Positions 9,157 to 16,747 of a DNA stretch of 64,000 nucleotides are shown here, one piece after another. Each line of letters opens with the position of its first letter. Position 1 is the first letter of the stretch. The notes under the pieces are model-generated. The model was not told the origin of the DNA and did not search any database. It saw nothing but the letters and a program-made list of their open reading frames with translations. The DNA comes from Alphaproteobacteria bacterium. Its GTDB lineage: Bacteria > Pseudomonadota > Alphaproteobacteria > Micavibrionales > Micavibrionaceae. Location: contig JANQRF010000002.1 in the NCBI GenBank assembly GCA_028289285.1, forward strand, positions 248,001 through 312,000, in the 5' to 3' direction. The position numbers and the translations under genes are program-made.

Positions 9157-10809
9157 TTACTCCTGTGTCATCCAACTGCGCAGGACGGATACCGTTTCCT
9201 GCGGGTAGTTTTCAACAATATCTTCGACTTTCTTGACGGCGGATGCTTTCACTTTCCCTTCCACCGTTTTCATGTCGATCAAAGCATCATCTTCTTCTTC
9301 CATCATCTCACCACCGCCACTGCTTTCACCGGGGCCTTCAAGCGCAGGGCTTGGTGCGGTTGCAGCCAAAAGATCAGTTTCAAACTCATCAAATTCCGGC
9401 TCCGGCGGACGTTCAATGGTAGCCAGGATGCGTCCGATCATTGGCTGTAAAATCAGAACAACCACTAAAATGACCATAATGGCCACCATGAGAACTTCGG
9501 CGGCCTCTAGCAATTTGTTACGGTCAAAGCCAAGCAATGTATCTGCTAAAAGGGAGACATCTTCCGTCACAATATCTGCAAATTGCATATTGACGACCTC
9601 AAGCGTATCGCCGCGTCCGGCATCAAACCCTATCGCCGAACGGACAAGCGCTGCAATTTGGTCAAGCTCTTGTTCGCTGCGCGGCGCATAAGTTTGTTCG
9701 CCTGTTTCCTCATTCGCCGTATAGGTGCCGTCCACCAATACAGCCACTGAGAGGCGGCGTATTTCCCCGACTTCACGCACTGTATTGCGGATTGTTTTGC
9801 TGACTTCGAAATTTGTGACTTCTTCTAGCCTATTGCTTTCGAGAGATGGCGCTTCATCCAGGAAAAGGTTATTGGCGCCGCCCGGTAAATTATTTTCAAC
9901 GGAGACATTTTCTGCACCGACATCACGCTCTGTGTTGCTCTCTTCAACGGTTTGTGTCGAGCGTGCAACCTGTCCTTCCGGATCAAAAAGCTCTTCCGTT
10001 GCGCTGACGCGGTCAAAATTTAAATCCGCCGTCACGGTTGCGCGTACTTTCCCGTACCCAACTGTTCTGCCAACCAGGTCTTCAATCGATTGTGTCAGGC
10101 GGGATTCATAGCTTAGTTTCATTTCCTCGGCTTTAAGACTGGCTAAGGACTGTCCACCTTCGCCGCCGCGGGCAAGAAGGTTACCGTTCTGGTCAATGAC
10201 GGAAACGCTTTCGGATTTTAAGCCCGGCACAGCAGAAGAAACTAAAGACTGGATTGCCAAAACCTGGTCGTTTTCAAGCCGTGCGCCCGGGCGAACCTGA
10301 ATAGCAACACTCGCGCTGGAAGGGCGTTCCTGTCGGCTGAAGAGTTCACGGCGGGGTAAAACCAAATGCACGCGTGCGCTACGTACAAGATCTAGCGCGC
10401 TAATTGTCCGTGCAAGTTCGCCTTCAAGCGCCCGCACCTGGTTAATGTTCTGGACGGCATTCGTTGTACCAAAAGAAGATTGTTGGTCAAAAAGCTCATA
10501 GCCAAGAGACCCGCCATTGGGCAGGCCCGCTTCGGCAAGTAACATACGCGCACGCCCGACAACATTTCCAGGAACCTGCACGCGTGCGCCGTCCGGGGAA
10601 ATTTCATACGGGATTTGAGCTTCTTCCAGTTTGGCGGCAATGGCCCCTGAATCCATGGAGGACAGATCGGTATATAGAAGTTCCATAGACGGCGATGTCA
10701 CGCGCATGGACACAAAAATGAAAAATATCATCAGCGAGAGAAGTATCCCGCCCATAATGCCAAGACGCGCTGGTCCCAGTTGTTTAATCGTTTCCAGAAA
10801 ACTGCTCAC
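9157..10809 (-). CDS. fliF: Flagellar MS-ring protein FliF
   Basis: 550 residues. Transmembrane segments lie at about 17-35 and 440-462 (VLMVAIMVILVVVLILQPM). Between them are the ring-building motifs, with YELFDQQSSFGTTNAVQN and LVLPRRELFSRQERP characteristic of FliF. The acidic C-terminus is the FliG-binding tail. It is the first gene of the leftward operon that ends in flbD. Its upstream region holds a -10 match (10953-10958) and a 17-bp palindrome (10914-10930). Confidence 0.97.
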   Translation of the reverse strand: MSSFLETIKQLGPARLGIMGGILLSLMIFFIFVSMRVTSPSMELLYTDLSSMDSGAIAAKLEEAQIPYEISPDGARVQVPGNVVGRARMLLAEAGLPNGGSLGYELFDQQSSFGTTNAVQNINQVRALEGELARTISALDLVRSARVHLVLPRRELFSRQERPSSASVAIQVRPGARLENDQVLAIQSLVSSAVPGLKSESVSVIDQNGNLLARGGEGGQSLASLKAEEMKLSYESRLTQSIEDLVGRTVGYGKVRATVTADLNFDRVSATEELFDPEGQVARSTQTVEESNTERDVGAENVSVENNLPGGANNLFLDEAPSLESNRLEEVTNFEVSKTIRNTVREVGEIRRLSVAVLVDGTYTANEETGEQTYAPRSEQELDQIAALVRSAIGFDAGRGDTLEVVNMQFADIVTEDVSLLADTLLGFDRNKLLEAAEVLMVAIMVILVVVLILQPMIGRILATIERPPEPEFDEFETDLLAATAPSPALEGPGESSGGGEMMEEEDDALIDMKTVEGKVKASAVKKVEDIVENYPQETVSVLRSWMTQE

Positions 10810-10913
10810 GTGTCTCTCACCTTATCCTGTGTGATGCCCCTGGTAGATTTCCCGCAAAGTGCATGCGGGCCGGGACAGATTAAAAGAATGCCGGCACAGC
10901 CATATCGATATGC

Positions 10914-10930
10914 TTACCCGACTCGGGTAA
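10914..10930. promoter_or_regulatory. Perfect 17-bp palindrome upstream of fliF
   Basis: TTACCCGA-C-TCGGGTAA, eight-base arms around one base, about 105 bases before the fliF ATG. It would lie just downstream of a start site set by the -10 box at 10953-10958, which is where a repressor site is expected. The binding protein is unknown. Confidence 0.45.
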
Positions 10931-10952
10931 AAACATAATACCATCAATTGCC

Positions 10953-10958
10953 ATTATA
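10953..10958 (-). promoter_or_regulatory. Candidate -10 box of the fliF operon
   Basis: On the minus strand the sequence is TATAAT, an exact -10. No good -35 stands 16-18 bases upstream, so an activator would be needed. The next 70 bases towards sciP contain an AAGACTT/AAGTCTT inverted repeat (10969-11002). Confidence 0.35.
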
Positions 10959-11033
10959 TCGCTTTTTTAAGACTTTTTCTATGACCAAAAGTCAGAAGTC
11001 TTTATTTTCTAAGGGGTTAGGAAACAGGCTTTT

Positions 11034-11333
11034 TTAGTCCTGAAGGGAAAGCGTGCCGCTTTCAATGTCCTTATTGCGGTAGCGGCGCAAATGGGTTGCG
11101 CGTAAGGCATCCGGACCGTGGCGGTCTACCATTCGGGCCCAAGAATCAAGCTCTTCCGGGCTTAGGTCATAATAGGCACAAGCCTCTTCTTCTGTGAGTT
11201 TTCCTTCCCGGATAGCCTGAATAACAGCCAGTTTCCGGGATTTTACCCAGCGTGTGGTGCTGCGCGGCGGCAGGCTGTCCAGCCTGTCTAATCTAAGCGT
11301 TAGATGATCTTGTGTCCGTTCTTCCTGTGACAT
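11034..11333 (-). CDS. sciP: SciP-like DUF1153 regulator
   Basis: 99 residues. The segment from LPPRSTTRWVKSRKLAVIQA to GLRAT-like DALRATHLRRYR is the DUF1153 helix-turn-helix, the family of SciP, which in Caulobacter binds CtrA and blocks CtrA-dependent activation. Most of the domain is conserved; an N-terminal ~20 residues and a C-terminal ~14 flank it. It is oriented towards fliF and divergent from flaG-like, and both flanks carry CtrA-type boxes. The SciP role is inferred from family and setting. Confidence 0.75.
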   Translation of the reverse strand: MSQEERTQDHLTLRLDRLDSLPPRSTTRWVKSRKLAVIQAIREGKLTEEEACAYYDLSPEELDSWARMVDRHGPDALRATHLRRYRNKDIESGTLSLQD

Positions 11334-11389
11334 TTTACGCGTCGTACCCGGCTTTATTTACATCCATCATTAGTCTGCCATAGTAACGT

Positions 11390-11404
11390 TTAACATATTC
11401 CTAA
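11390..11404. promoter_or_regulatory. Candidate CtrA box upstream of sciP-like gene
   Basis: TTAA-N7-CTAA, one mismatch from the full consensus, 57-71 bases before the sciP-like ATG. In Caulobacter sciP is itself a CtrA target, so position and family agree. Confidence 0.4.
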
Positions 11405-11622
11405 AGCGGGGGTCTTTTTTTCTTTTATGTTCCGGGCTTTTTTGTCTTTCTCTCAGAGCGTTAGCTATGTATTTCGAAGAGTGCTTTTTAAGTAAAAATC
11501 TGTAAAAAAACGGGCTGTTTTTAGCCTGTTTTTTGTTTTATTTATTTTAATATTTAAGCTCTCAAGTAAATATTAAAGAGTATTTATTGTTATTTATTCA
11601 AGATAGTCTATATAGATAAAAG

Positions 11623-11637
11623 TTAACAAAGATTTAA
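11623..11637. promoter_or_regulatory. Perfect CtrA box upstream of flaG-like gene
   Basis: TTAA (11623-11626), seven bases, TTAA (11634-11637). It lies 58 bases upstream of the -35 box of the flaG-like promoter and ~290 bases from the sciP-like ATG, so it may serve either direction. Confidence 0.45.
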
Positions 11638-11694
11638 AATCAATATTCGGAGTGTTTTATTTCTGTGAATACTTTAAAAAATAGGCGCAAATGC

Positions 11695-11723
11695 TTGACT
11701 TTTGCCATACAAAAGGGTAAAAT
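11695..11723 (+). promoter_or_regulatory. Sigma-70-type promoter of flaG-like gene
   Basis: TTGACT (11695-11700), a 17-base spacer, TAAAAT (11718-11723). The predicted start is near 11730, about 57 bases before the ATG. A start-proximal TTAGGGAG Shine-Dalgarno follows. Confidence 0.6.
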
Positions 11724-11786
11724 GATAATAGGGTAGTGTAGTTAGATTTTGGGTTTTAATTACACTTTGATGTTAGGGAGTAAAAC

Positions 11787-12212
11787 ATGATTGAAGCTGT
11801 CAATTCAGTTTTATCAAATGCTCAGATTGCACGCGGAAACGCGGAGCAAGCATCGACGTCGCGCAACCTGACCGCGAATCCAGAACGCGTGCAGGAAATC
11901 GCGAAGGCGCCTTATGTCAGCCCATATATCTCTTTAGATCTGAATTATGATCGTGCTGTCTTACAGCTGCGCGATTCTGACACGGGAGATGTTCTACGGC
12001 AATACCCATCTGAAAGCCAGATGGAGGCTTACAGACGGGCGCAGGCAGCCTCTGAAAGACGTGAAGCAGCCGTTATTGAGCCGTCACCTCAGCCTCAGCA
12101 AACACAACAAGCTCAAACGCCTGTTCAAACACAGCAGGTAGAAGCTTCTGTGCAAACACAGACAGCTGACATTGCATCCCCTCAAACCACGACAGTGACA
12201 ACAGAAGCGTAA
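11787..12212 (+). CDS. FlaG-like flagellar protein
   Basis: 141 residues. The segment SLDLNYDRAVLQLRDSDTG followed by DVLRQYPSESQ resembles the FlaG domain, where the core is a short beta pair ending in RQIP. The last ~50 residues are Gln/Thr/Val-rich and repetitive (QTQQ, VQTQ), probably disordered. FlaG affects filament length in other bacteria. It is convergent with flaF, and its own terminator lies inside the flaF 3' end. Assignment is moderate because the conserved part is short. Confidence 0.6.
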   Translation: MIEAVNSVLSNAQIARGNAEQASTSRNLTANPERVQEIAKAPYVSPYISLDLNYDRAVLQLRDSDTGDVLRQYPSESQMEAYRRAQAASERREAAVIEPSPQPQQTQQAQTPVQTQQVEASVQTQTADIASPQTTTVTTEA

Positions 12213-12223
12213 AGCAGAAATTT

Positions 12224-12715
12224 TTAGGCAACGGTTGACCCGCCGGAAGGCGGGTTTTTAGTGTCATCCTGATTTTTGGATGTATCGTCTTGCGGCGCGG
12301 TCTGTGCTTGCCGGCTCATGAGGCCCGCAGCGATTTCACGATTAACGCTGATCAGAATATTTAGCTTGTCTTTTGATGGCTGCGCGAGGATTTCCATCTC
12401 CCGTTTGAAAATAAAGTTGGCCAGATTAACAATGTTAGAACGCAGATCGTTCGGCCGGTTACCTTCCGGATTTTCAAGCGCTGTATCATAGAACATCATC
12501 CAGATCTGGCGGTTATAGCGCAGCGTTTCTTCGAGAACCTCGCCGCTCATATTCTCCCAGTCATTTTGAAGATCCTGCAAGTATTTTGCAGATTTCAAAA
12601 GCACCTGTGCTTCCAGCTCGCGCTGGTCACCCGTATGGGCCTGCGCGTTGGATCCATATGCACCAGCAGCGCTGGCATATGGATTATTCGGCTGCTGCGG
12701 TCTGCCCGGTGGCAT
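12224..12715 (-). CDS. flaF: Flagellin synthesis regulator FlaF
   Basis: 163 residues; the FlaF domain covers about residues 15-125 (ELEAQVLLKSAKYLQDLQND; NRQIWMMFYDTALENPEG; NLANFIFKREMEIL). FlaF is needed for flagellin translation and secretion and acts opposite to FlbT in Caulobacter. The C-terminal ~35 residues are polar and low complexity. The start overlaps the end of flbT by 32 bases, so the two are coupled. Transcription is probably from the sigma-54 promoter at 13179-13194. Confidence 0.9.
   Translation of the reverse strand: MPPGRPQQPNNPYASAAGAYGSNAQAHTGDQRELEAQVLLKSAKYLQDLQNDWENMSGEVLEETLRYNRQIWMMFYDTALENPEGNRPNDLRSNIVNLANFIFKREMEILAQPSKDKLNILISVNREIAAGLMSRQAQTAPQDDTSKNQDDTKNPPSGGSTVA
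12238..12259 (+). terminator. Rho-independent terminator of flaG-like gene inside flaF
   Basis: Stem ACCCGCC (12238-12244), loop GGAA, stem GGCGGGT (12249-12255), then TTTT. It ends the rightward flaG-like transcript 26 bases after its stop. On the other strand the same bases encode the PPSGG near the FlaF C-terminus. Confidence 0.8.
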
Positions 12716-13091
12716 TGCCTATTAACTCCTCTTCCAGTTTTACTAACTCTTTAGCTTCTTTCATCGCCTTGTAATAATTTCCTTCGATAATTTTCTCATT
12801 GATGATGAGGAACATGAAGGCGGTCGTTGGTGCGGCGTGTTGAATCTCTTTCACCAGCTCAAAATATTTTGGATGATATTCTTTCGGATTGCGCGCCATA
12901 TACATGCACTGAATCAGAAGATAAACTTTTTTGCACGGTGTATCAGCCTCTTCTTCTTTCATGACATCTTTTTCACGGAGAATAGGGGCGTCACCTGCAA
13001 TATGCAGGCGCGTACGCTGACTGTCATTTGTAATAACAGCATTGCCGATGAGAATTTTTTCACCTGGTTTGAGATCTATAACGAGGGCCAT
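12684..13091 (-). CDS. flbT: Flagellin mRNA regulator FlbT
   Basis: 135 residues, full-length FlbT (MALVIDLKPGEKILIGNAVI; YLLIQCMYMARNPKEYHPKY). FlbT is an RNA-binding post-transcriptional regulator that in Caulobacter acts on the 5' leader of flagellin mRNA. It is encoded directly downstream of the flagellin terminator and has its own perfect sigma-54 promoter. The flagellin leader here contains two small stem-loops that are obvious candidate targets. Confidence 0.93.
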   Translation of the reverse strand: MALVIDLKPGEKILIGNAVITNDSQRTRLHIAGDAPILREKDVMKEEEADTPCKKVYLLIQCMYMARNPKEYHPKYFELVKEIQHAAPTTAFMFLIINEKIIEGNYYKAMKEAKELVKLEEELIGNATGQTAAAE

Positions 13092-13178
13092 GGATTTCTT
13101 CCTTTCTGCTCCAAAGCGGAATTCTTTCCGCGACTGTTTATCATACCATTATACTACACTATTCCTATTAAAAGGTTA

Positions 13179-13194
13179 AGCAAGCTTTGTGCCA
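13179..13194 (-). promoter_or_regulatory. Sigma-54 promoter of flbT-flaF
   Basis: Minus strand TGGCAC-AAAGC-TTGCT, an exact match to the -24/-12 consensus with ten bases between GG and GC. The predicted start is about 77 bases before the flbT ATG. Confidence 0.85.
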
Positions 13195-13212
13195 TATGAA
13201 AACTAAGATGTA

Positions 13213-13243
13213 AAAAACCGGCGAGTTTCTCTCGCCGGTTTTT
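13213..13243 (-). terminator. Flagellin terminator
   Basis: Perfect 13-bp stem AAAAACCGGCGAG / CTCGCCGGTTTTT with a 5-base loop, 45 bases after the flagellin stop. Read leftwards it ends in a T run; it can work in both directions. Confidence 0.9.
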
Positions 13244-13288
13244 GCTTTATTAGGCCTGCCGCCCCTCCAGGGAGCTGTCCTAAGTTTC

Positions 13289-14950
13289 TTAGAACAGTCG
13301 GAGGACGGACTGTTGAGACTGAGCTGCCAGAGACAGGGACGTTACACCTAACTGCTGACGTGTCTGCAGCGCCAGGAGGTTCGCACCTTCCTCGTTCTGG
13401 TCTGCCACGGTCAGGTCATCTGCACCTGCTTCAAGCGTGTTGATAGTCTCTTCCGTAAAGTCACGGCGTGTCTGGATGATCGACAGGTTGTTGGCCAAAG
13501 TCGATCCAAAGGCACGGACATCTTCTAGAGCTGTACGAACTTGTGTTGCGCTAAGCTCAATTTGAGTGCTTGTCCGGAAAGTTGCCTCTGTGATGCCAAG
13601 ACCGTCTGCCGTAAAGGTCGAACCAACTGTTGTCAGTGTGCTTGATCTCGTTTCATTGAAGAAAGTGATCAAATCATCACCGTTCAGCAGATTGATTCCA
13701 CGATACTGGGCATCGGCCACAAGCGTGTCAATCTGTGCCCGCAAAACATTGTAGTCTGAAGCCAGAGAGTCAAGAGCCTGTGTTGAGCTGTTGAAGCGGA
13801 AGGTTTGGTCTGCAGTGTTAGCACCCGTTGATACCTGAGGATCAAGGTTTCCAGATGGATCACCAAAGCCAACGTTAAACGTTGTTCCGGCTGTACCAGT
13901 TGTCCGGATCTGAACATTATCAACAGAATCATCCAGAGATGTAATGCTAATTTGACCTGTTAAGTTGTCAAATTCTGCAGAAATCAGCTCACTCGCTGTC
14001 GCATCCTGATTAATCTGGTCAACAAGGTCCTGGAACGTTGCTGTAGCTGCTGCCGTAAACGTTACGTTTGTTGTGTTATTGATAGAAACCACGATGCTTG
14101 TATCAATGCCTGTAATAACAGTATTTCCGTCAGCATCCTGATAGGTTCCACCAATCAAGTCACCAGCTTCGATAAGATCTCCCGTTCCCTCATAAAGAGA
14201 AATAGAGGTCAATGTGTTGCCTGCAACAACCGTTACACCTGCAAGATCGGTTGTACCAGTTCCATCGTTTTCAAGCTCAACGAAGTCACCTAAACCAAGA
14301 GACGTAAAGCCAGCTGCGGTCAATTCTGTCGCACCTGTAACAGCTGAAATACGGAAAGATCTTCCGTCAGAGCTTTCAATAGAGAAAAAGCCCTCATCCG
14401 TTACAGTGGCAGTAATTTCTCCATTTTGGTTGTCAGCAAATGCATCTGTGATCTTTGCAGCTAAAGAAGCGGCTGTATCTCCTGTAAGGATATCGATAGT
14501 TTCAGAAATCTGGTTACCGTTATCATCAGTTGTGGTAACAACAAGATCATCGTTGTTGTCGATACCCCCAAGAGATGTGATATCAGCGACATCTGAGAGA
14601 TCTACCTCACCTATAAGGCGGGCCTCCCCTTCAGAAGCGGCCAGTTCATCACGGGCTGCGTTCACGATGGAGTCAGCTTGCTCGACCAGGTTGGTCAAAG
14701 CGGTCACACCGTTATCGGCTGTTTCAATCGTTCTAATGGACTGGGATATCCCATCCAAGAGACGCTGAAGGTCACCAGCACGGTTGCTGAGTGATTGTGC
14801 TGTAAAAAAGTTTTGTGGATTATCCAATGCAGAGTTAACTTTTAGCCCTGTCGCAAGACGCAGCTGCGTCGTGTCGATCTGGCGTTGTGTGTTCTGCAAG
14901 GATAAGAGATTATTCCGCAATGCTGCGGTTAAGACGACATCAGAAGACAT
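13289..14950 (-). CDS. Flagellin
   Basis: 553 residues. The N-terminal D0/D1 helices (about 1-105: SLQNTQRQIDTTQLRLATG; NPQNFFTAQSLSNRAGDLQR) and the C-terminal D1/D0 (about 465-553, ending QSVLRLF) are conserved. The centre (110-460) is a large, acidic, Thr/Asp/Gly-rich insert with repeated beta phrases like DLVVTTTDDNGN and flagellin hook-IN-type TLTSISLYEG. There is one filament gene here with its own terminator. Translation start is supported by AAAGGAG six bases upstream. Adjacent FlbT/FlaF and the sulfotransferase/methyltransferase pair suggest control of, and possibly modification of, this product. Confidence 0.96.
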   Translation of the reverse strand: MSSDVVLTAALRNNLLSLQNTQRQIDTTQLRLATGLKVNSALDNPQNFFTAQSLSNRAGDLQRLLDGISQSIRTIETADNGVTALTNLVEQADSIVNAARDELAASEGEARLIGEVDLSDVADITSLGGIDNNDDLVVTTTDDNGNQISETIDILTGDTAASLAAKITDAFADNQNGEITATVTDEGFFSIESSDGRSFRISAVTGATELTAAGFTSLGLGDFVELENDGTGTTDLAGVTVVAGNTLTSISLYEGTGDLIEAGDLIGGTYQDADGNTVITGIDTSIVVSINNTTNVTFTAAATATFQDLVDQINQDATASELISAEFDNLTGQISITSLDDSVDNVQIRTTGTAGTTFNVGFGDPSGNLDPQVSTGANTADQTFRFNSSTQALDSLASDYNVLRAQIDTLVADAQYRGINLLNGDDLITFFNETRSSTLTTVGSTFTADGLGITEATFRTSTQIELSATQVRTALEDVRAFGSTLANNLSIIQTRRDFTEETINTLEAGADDLTVADQNEEGANLLALQTRQQLGVTSLSLAAQSQQSVLRLF

Positions 14951-14978
14951 TACTCTTCTCCTTTCCTAGGGTTATATG

Positions 14979-15007
14979 TTGCATACTGCAAACGCCAATA
15001 CTTGGCG
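14979..15007 (-). promoter_or_regulatory. Two stem-loops in the flagellin mRNA leader
   Basis: Two adjacent inverted repeats with the same TAC/GTA spacer: TTGCA-TAC-TGCAA (14979-14991) and CGCCAA-TAC-TTGGCG (14993-15007), centres 15 bases apart. They lie 29-57 bases before the ATG, inside the predicted leader. They could be RNA hairpins bound by FlbT or a DNA operator. Confidence 0.5.
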
Positions 15008-15018
15008 CATATAATTAG

Positions 15019-15048
15019 AATATATCACAATTACTAAAACAATGTTAA
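15019..15048 (-). promoter_or_regulatory. Candidate flagellin promoter with CtrA-type box
   Basis: Minus strand TTAACA (15043-15048), 18-base spacer, TATATT (15019-15024). The -35 overlaps TTAA-N7-TTAG (15034-15048), a CtrA box with one mismatch. No -24/-12 element was found upstream of flagellin, unlike the other late genes. Confidence 0.4.
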
Positions 15049-15142
15049 CACAAAAAACGGACCGGATCACAAAAGCTTACAGCTTATACACAGCTAACAC
15101 CCTGATTAATATGTAAAAATATAGGGTGTGCGGTCGTATTCT

Positions 15143-16747
15143 TTATATGCCGTCTTCCAAAATATTTTTGAGTTTAGTGATATAGGGAAGATATCCGGAC
15201 CATTTTCCGATGGCTTTTTGATGGATAGATTCGCGCACCTGGGCGGCGCTGGCCGTATTTACCTCTTTTTTCTGCTTATGAAATTCCAGGCAGGCCGGAT
15301 TCCAGTCGATATTTAAAAATTCCAGAATATCTTTCAAATGCTGCTCTGGCGCACTCACAAGATCTTCATAAGAAATATTTTTCCAGCTTTCGGCGGGAAT
15401 AACCGATTCCCAGTAACGCATCAGCTTTTGGTGATCATTATAATGCCGCCCCAGCTCTTCCAGGTCATAGCTATAGGGTTGTGTATTGCCTGTGAAATTG
15501 GTGCTTAAACACGATAATAAACAATCTAACGGCGCACGGTGAATATGGATGAATCGGGCATTGGGGAAGACCTTATATAAGAGACCAACAAAAAAGCGCA
15601 GGCTGAGAGATTTGTTTAAAATGCGCCCGGTCTGTGGGCCTTTTTTATTATACAGATAATTTGCGTATTCATGCGCAATCGCTTCAGCCGTTAAAAAGGT
15701 ACCTTTTTTTCGCAGGCGTAGCGGATAGACGGCTTCTCCCAGGGGCGGCATGTAAGATTGTGTGTCGATGAGCATGGAGAGCAGCGTATTTTCACCAACC
15801 GTATCAATCTCCGGATGGGCGCTCAGCATTTGTTCCAGTAAAGTTGTGCCACTGCGGGGCAGGGAGATAATAAAGACAGGCTGCGTGCTTTCATGTCCGG
15901 CAAGCCTGTATTTCGTTAAAAAATCTTCTGAGAAATAATCTATAATGCTTTGAACATATTCAGAAAATTCATCGGGGTCATAATAAAGATTTTGGCGTTT
16001 TTGGGCGCAGGCTGCTTCAAGGGCCCTATAAGAGTCTTCGTAATTTTCCGCGAGCATATATAGCCGCGCGAGTGTGAAACCCAGAAGACTCTTTTCTTCG
16101 TCTTCCTCTGCTTTTTCTAAAAGTGCTTTGGTTGCCTCAATATGCTTTTCAATTTCCGGCGCGTTTTCCTTTTTCAAAAAGAAGGTCGCATACATATATA
16201 AAATGTCGGAATCTTGAGGCGTATTTTTATAAGCATTTTCAATGGCTTGACCGGCATCTTTTAAGTTTCCCTGTGAAAGTTTTGTTTTGGTCAGGCCGAA
16301 CCAGGTTTTTCCGCGTGTCGCATCATCGAGGTCTTTACGATCTGTTAGGCCGGCAAAAATATTCTCGGCAAGATCAAAACGGGATTGTCTTAAATAAACC
16401 TCTCCAAGGCCGATTTTAAAATCCGGATTTTCAAGCTCTTTCTCGCAAAGCTGCGTATAGATAATCTCTGAAATTTCATAACGGCCCTGCTCATAAGCGA
16501 TCATACCCTGAAGTTCCATTGCGCCGATATGGTCCGGGTCGATCTTGTAAATATCGTTTATGAGATTTGTGCAAGGCTGATAGTCTTTTTGAAAATAAAG
16601 CGTTAGCGCTTTTTTATAAAGCTGATCAATCTGCGATCCGTCCTCTTTGTTTTTTGACAGCGCCTCCAGCAACGTTTCAGATTCCTGCGCCTGTGCAAGA
16701 TTCAAAAAGCCGGCCTGAGAGGGAAAGTTTGGCGTACGGGATGTCAT
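15143..16747 (-). CDS. TPR-sulfotransferase
   Basis: 534 residues. Helical TPR repeats span about 35-245 (for example LYKKALTLYFQKDYQ; GLGEVYLRQSRFDLAENIF). The C-terminal sulfotransferase domain follows from about 285. It contains the 5'-phosphosulfate loop PRSGTT (297-302) and the 3'-phosphate site around RAPLD (404-408) and Ser412, as in PAPS-dependent enzymes related to tyrosyl-protein sulfotransferases. It overlaps the upstream methyltransferase gene by four bases (ATGA). It sits between flagellin and flgE, so flagellin or another surface flagellar protein/glycan is the plausible acceptor; this is inference. Confidence 0.85.
   Translation of the reverse strand: MTSRTPNFPSQAGFLNLAQAQESETLLEALSKNKEDGSQIDQLYKKALTLYFQKDYQPCTNLINDIYKIDPDHIGAMELQGMIAYEQGRYEISEIIYTQLCEKELENPDFKIGLGEVYLRQSRFDLAENIFAGLTDRKDLDDATRGKTWFGLTKTKLSQGNLKDAGQAIENAYKNTPQDSDILYMYATFFLKKENAPEIEKHIEATKALLEKAEEDEEKSLLGFTLARLYMLAENYEDSYRALEAACAQKRQNLYYDPDEFSEYVQSIIDYFSEDFLTKYRLAGHESTQPVFIISLPRSGTTLLEQMLSAHPEIDTVGENTLLSMLIDTQSYMPPLGEAVYPLRLRKKGTFLTAEAIAHEYANYLYNKKGPQTGRILNKSLSLRFFVGLLYKVFPNARFIHIHRAPLDCLLSCLSTNFTGNTQPYSYDLEELGRHYNDHQKLMRYWESVIPAESWKNISYEDLVSAPEQHLKDILEFLNIDWNPACLEFHKQKKEVNTASAAQVRESIHQKAIGKWSGYLPYITKLKNILEDGI

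Larger units (their letters stand above)
11334..11786. other. AT-rich regulatory gap between sciP-like and flaG-like genes
   Basis: About 450 bases without a credible gene, strongly AT-rich around 11,500-11,690. It holds two CtrA-type boxes and one sigma-70-type promoter (listed separately). No ORF of believable composition was seen on either strand. Confidence 0.7.

Noticed and set aside
10880..10905. Sigma-54-like element before fliF
   Set aside because: GC to CC spacing is eight bases; no other match in that gap.
15083..15092. TTATACACA DnaA-box-like sequence upstream of flagellin
   Set aside because: Single site without neighbours; not evidence for an origin.
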